This document shows positions 6,401 to 6,792 of a DNA stretch of 6,792 nucleotides, in pieces (positions within the stretch are counted from its first letter, which is position 1; each line of letters begins with the position of its first letter). The DNA is from an uncultured Bacteroidales bacterium. GTDB taxonomy: Bacteria > Bacteroidota > Bacteroidia > Bacteroidales > UBA932. Location of the stretch: the NCBI GenBank assembly GCA_905235775.1, contig CAJOMY010000110.1:1-6792 (forward strand), read 5' to 3'. The notes beneath the pieces were generated by a model. The model worked only from the letters and a program-made list of their open reading frames with translations. It did not search any database and had not been told where the DNA came from. The position numbers were made by a program, and so were the translations under genes.

Positions 6401-6428
6401 AAGGGACCGCCCCGGAGGGCGGTTCCTT
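6401..6428 (-). terminator. Hairpin between the two small - strand genes
   Basis: A 12-bp stem with one G-U wobble: AAGGGACCGCCC (6401-6412) and GGGCGGTTCCTT (6417-6428), loop 4 nt. On the - strand it starts one base after the 45-aa gene's stop codon, and only TTTC follows before a run of A, so the U-tract is poor. It may be an attenuator, partial terminator or 3'-end stabiliser that lowers expression of the DUF5053-like gene relative to the first gene. Confidence 0.55.
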
Positions 6429-6566
6429 CTACTTGTCCAAAAGTTTGTCGAAACACTCTTTTGCGTAGCGCTTGAGCCATTTTGAGGGGTTGTGCTTACT
6501 GTTTTGCACGTTCCGGATTGCTTCAATCAGCTCCCTCTCTTCCGGTGTCAATTCTAATTCATCCAT
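6429..6566 (-). CDS. Small hypothetical protein, 45 aa
   Basis: Starts MDELELTPEERELIEAIR at 6566 and stops with TAG at 6429-6431. The N-terminal half is an acidic amphipathic helix and the C-terminal half is basic and aromatic (KWLKRYAKECFDKLLDK). I do not recognise a named family. Support for a real gene: an excellent promoter sits just upstream with a leader of roughly 22 nt, the start codon is in an AT-rich leader, the frame fills the space exactly between promoter and hairpin, and the codon use gives a balanced, foldable sequence. It is the first gene of the unit that also carries the DUF5053-like gene. Confidence 0.65.
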   Translation of the reverse strand: MDELELTPEERELIEAIRNVQNSKHNPSKWLKRYAKECFDKLLDK

Positions 6567-6573
6567 ACATACA

Positions 6574-6592
6574 TTGTGTTATTTGATTGCAC
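6574..6592 (-). repeat. Inverted repeat copy B at the operon's transcription start
   Basis: Read on the - strand this is GTGCAATCAAATAACACAA, matching 6081-6097 on the + strand except for 2 inserted bases. It lies immediately downstream of the -7 box and spans the expected transcription start and the leader of the 45-aa gene. It could be half of a recombination substrate, a regulator site, or the 5' partner of an RNA pairing with the 3' untranslated region. Confidence 0.5.
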
Positions 6593-6594
6593 TA

Positions 6595-6626
6595 CAAAGA
6601 TACTATATTTTTTTATAGTATGCAAA
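6595..6626 (-). promoter_or_regulatory. Strong Bacteroidota promoter for the small-gene operon
   Basis: On the - strand, TTTG (6626-6623) is followed after exactly 20 nt by TATCTTTG (6602-6595). Both elements match the -33 TTTG / -7 TAnnTTTG consensus and the usual 19-21 nt spacing. Transcription should start near 6588, about 22 nt before the ATG of the 45-aa gene. Confidence 0.82.
6601..6620. promoter_or_regulatory. Candidate operator: inverted repeat inside the promoter
   Basis: TACTATA (6601-6607) and TATAGTA (6614-6620) form perfect 7-bp arms around six T. The repeat fills the spacer between the -33 and -7 elements and covers the first two bases of the -7 box. A dimeric repressor bound here would block the promoter. 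The element's own regulator is the natural candidate, possibly one of the two small genes it drives, but none is proven. Confidence 0.55.
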
Positions 6627-6656
6627 TTTTCAGTAGATTATTTTCATCTTTATTTC

Positions 6657-6687
6657 AAAAAAATGCCGGGGCCATCACGGCACCGGC
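6657..6687 (-). terminator. Intrinsic terminator of a further - strand gene
   Basis: GCCGG-GCC (6665-6669, 6671-6673) pairs with GGC-CCGGC (6679-6681, 6683-6687) around a 5-nt loop, with one mismatch at 6670/6682. On the - strand seven T follow (6663-6657). It would end a transcript arriving from the right of the window and insulate the promoter of the small-gene operon just downstream. Confidence 0.75.
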
Positions 6688-6792
6688 GAACCACTAAGTA
6701 AATGTTAAAAAATAACCTGCTTCATTTTTGAGGCTCACATCTATGCGGCCATTTGTGGCCATGACATACTGCTAAGAGTGGTTGAAAAACCA
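6688..6792 (-). other. 3' end or trailer of an unseen - strand gene
   Basis: The terminator at 6657-6687 implies a - strand transcript here. Two - strand frames are open from the window edge, ending at 6741 (TAG) and 6722 (TGA); a third holds only a 22-codon reading frame from ATG 6762 to TAG 6694. None is recognisable, so I cannot say which, if any, is coding. TGGTT-GAAA-AACCA at 6779-6792 is a small hairpin cut by the edge. Confidence 0.3.

Larger units (their letters stand above)
4726..6792 (+). mobile_element. Left end of a tRNA-Pro-inserted integrative element (right end outside window)
   Basis: A tyrosine recombinase gene begins 135 nt after a complete tRNA gene and reads away from it, with paired repeats in between. 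Beyond the integrase the gene direction flips and small phage/ICE-type genes (a DUF5053-like protein and an unknown 45-aa protein) appear. Intergenic DNA is much more AT-rich than in the GC-rich operon upstream. This is the usual layout of a prophage, ICE or genomic island. No second copy of the tRNA 3' end is present, so the type and size of the element cannot be told, and the left boundary is approximate. Confidence 0.65.

Noticed and set aside
6380..6526. Longer 135-aa form of the DUF5053-like protein
   Set aside because: The extra N-terminus is basic low-complexity sequence read through the hairpin and across the 45-aa gene in another frame; ATG 6379 fits better.
4653..6792. Second copy of the tRNA 3' end (attR) or a CRISPR array
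   Set aside because: I looked for repeats of TTCGAGTCAAGTCACCCAGA and for regularly spaced repeats on both strands and found none. The only tandem repeat is the two-copy 11-mer.

Overview
The window looks like a chromosome segment of a high-GC member of the Bacteroidota, probably Bacteroidales. Three things suggest this: the gene order recF - DUF721 - pdxB - DUF4301, promoters of the Bacteroidota type (TAnnTTTG -7 boxes, two good examples), and A-rich rather than Shine-Dalgarno leaders. The window falls into a conserved GC-rich housekeeping part (1-4585) and the left end of what appears to be an integrated mobile element starting at a proline tRNA gene (about 4650-6792).

Housekeeping part, all on the + strand and tightly packed: the C-terminal third to half of RecF (1-534), a DUF721/DciA-like protein (527-853, 8-nt overlap), PdxB 4-phosphoerythronate dehydrogenase (850-1884, 4-nt ATGA overlap), a DUF4301 protein (1919-3412) and an AI-2E/PerM-family membrane protein (3416-4585, 3-nt gap). 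The spacing suggests one transcript serving DNA repair/replication, vitamin B6 synthesis and two functions that are not established. The PdxB has Gln where the dehydrogenase family has its catalytic Arg. A weak hairpin with a T7 tract closes the run.

tRNA and integration junction: a promoter with a perfect TATCTTTG -7 box precedes a complete cloverleaf tRNA-Pro (4653-4725) with the unusual bacterial anticodon AGG. Directly behind it lie a perfect 14-bp inverted repeat and two tandem 11-bp copies of AAAACCGGGAC. A 389-aa tyrosine recombinase follows, reading away from the tRNA. This is the usual layout of a prophage, ICE or genomic island inserted at a tRNA 3' end. The second attachment site is not in the window.

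Element interior: beyond the integrase, genes run on the - strand and the DNA becomes visibly AT-rich between genes. A clear promoter (6595-6626) with a 7-bp inverted repeat in its spacer drives a 45-aa unknown protein and an 86-aa DUF5053-like protein, with a hairpin between them and a strong terminator at 6029-6055 that abuts the convergent integrase gene. A second strong - strand terminator at 6657-6687 shows that another - strand transcript comes from beyond the right edge. A 17-nt imperfect inverted repeat brackets the two-gene cassette.
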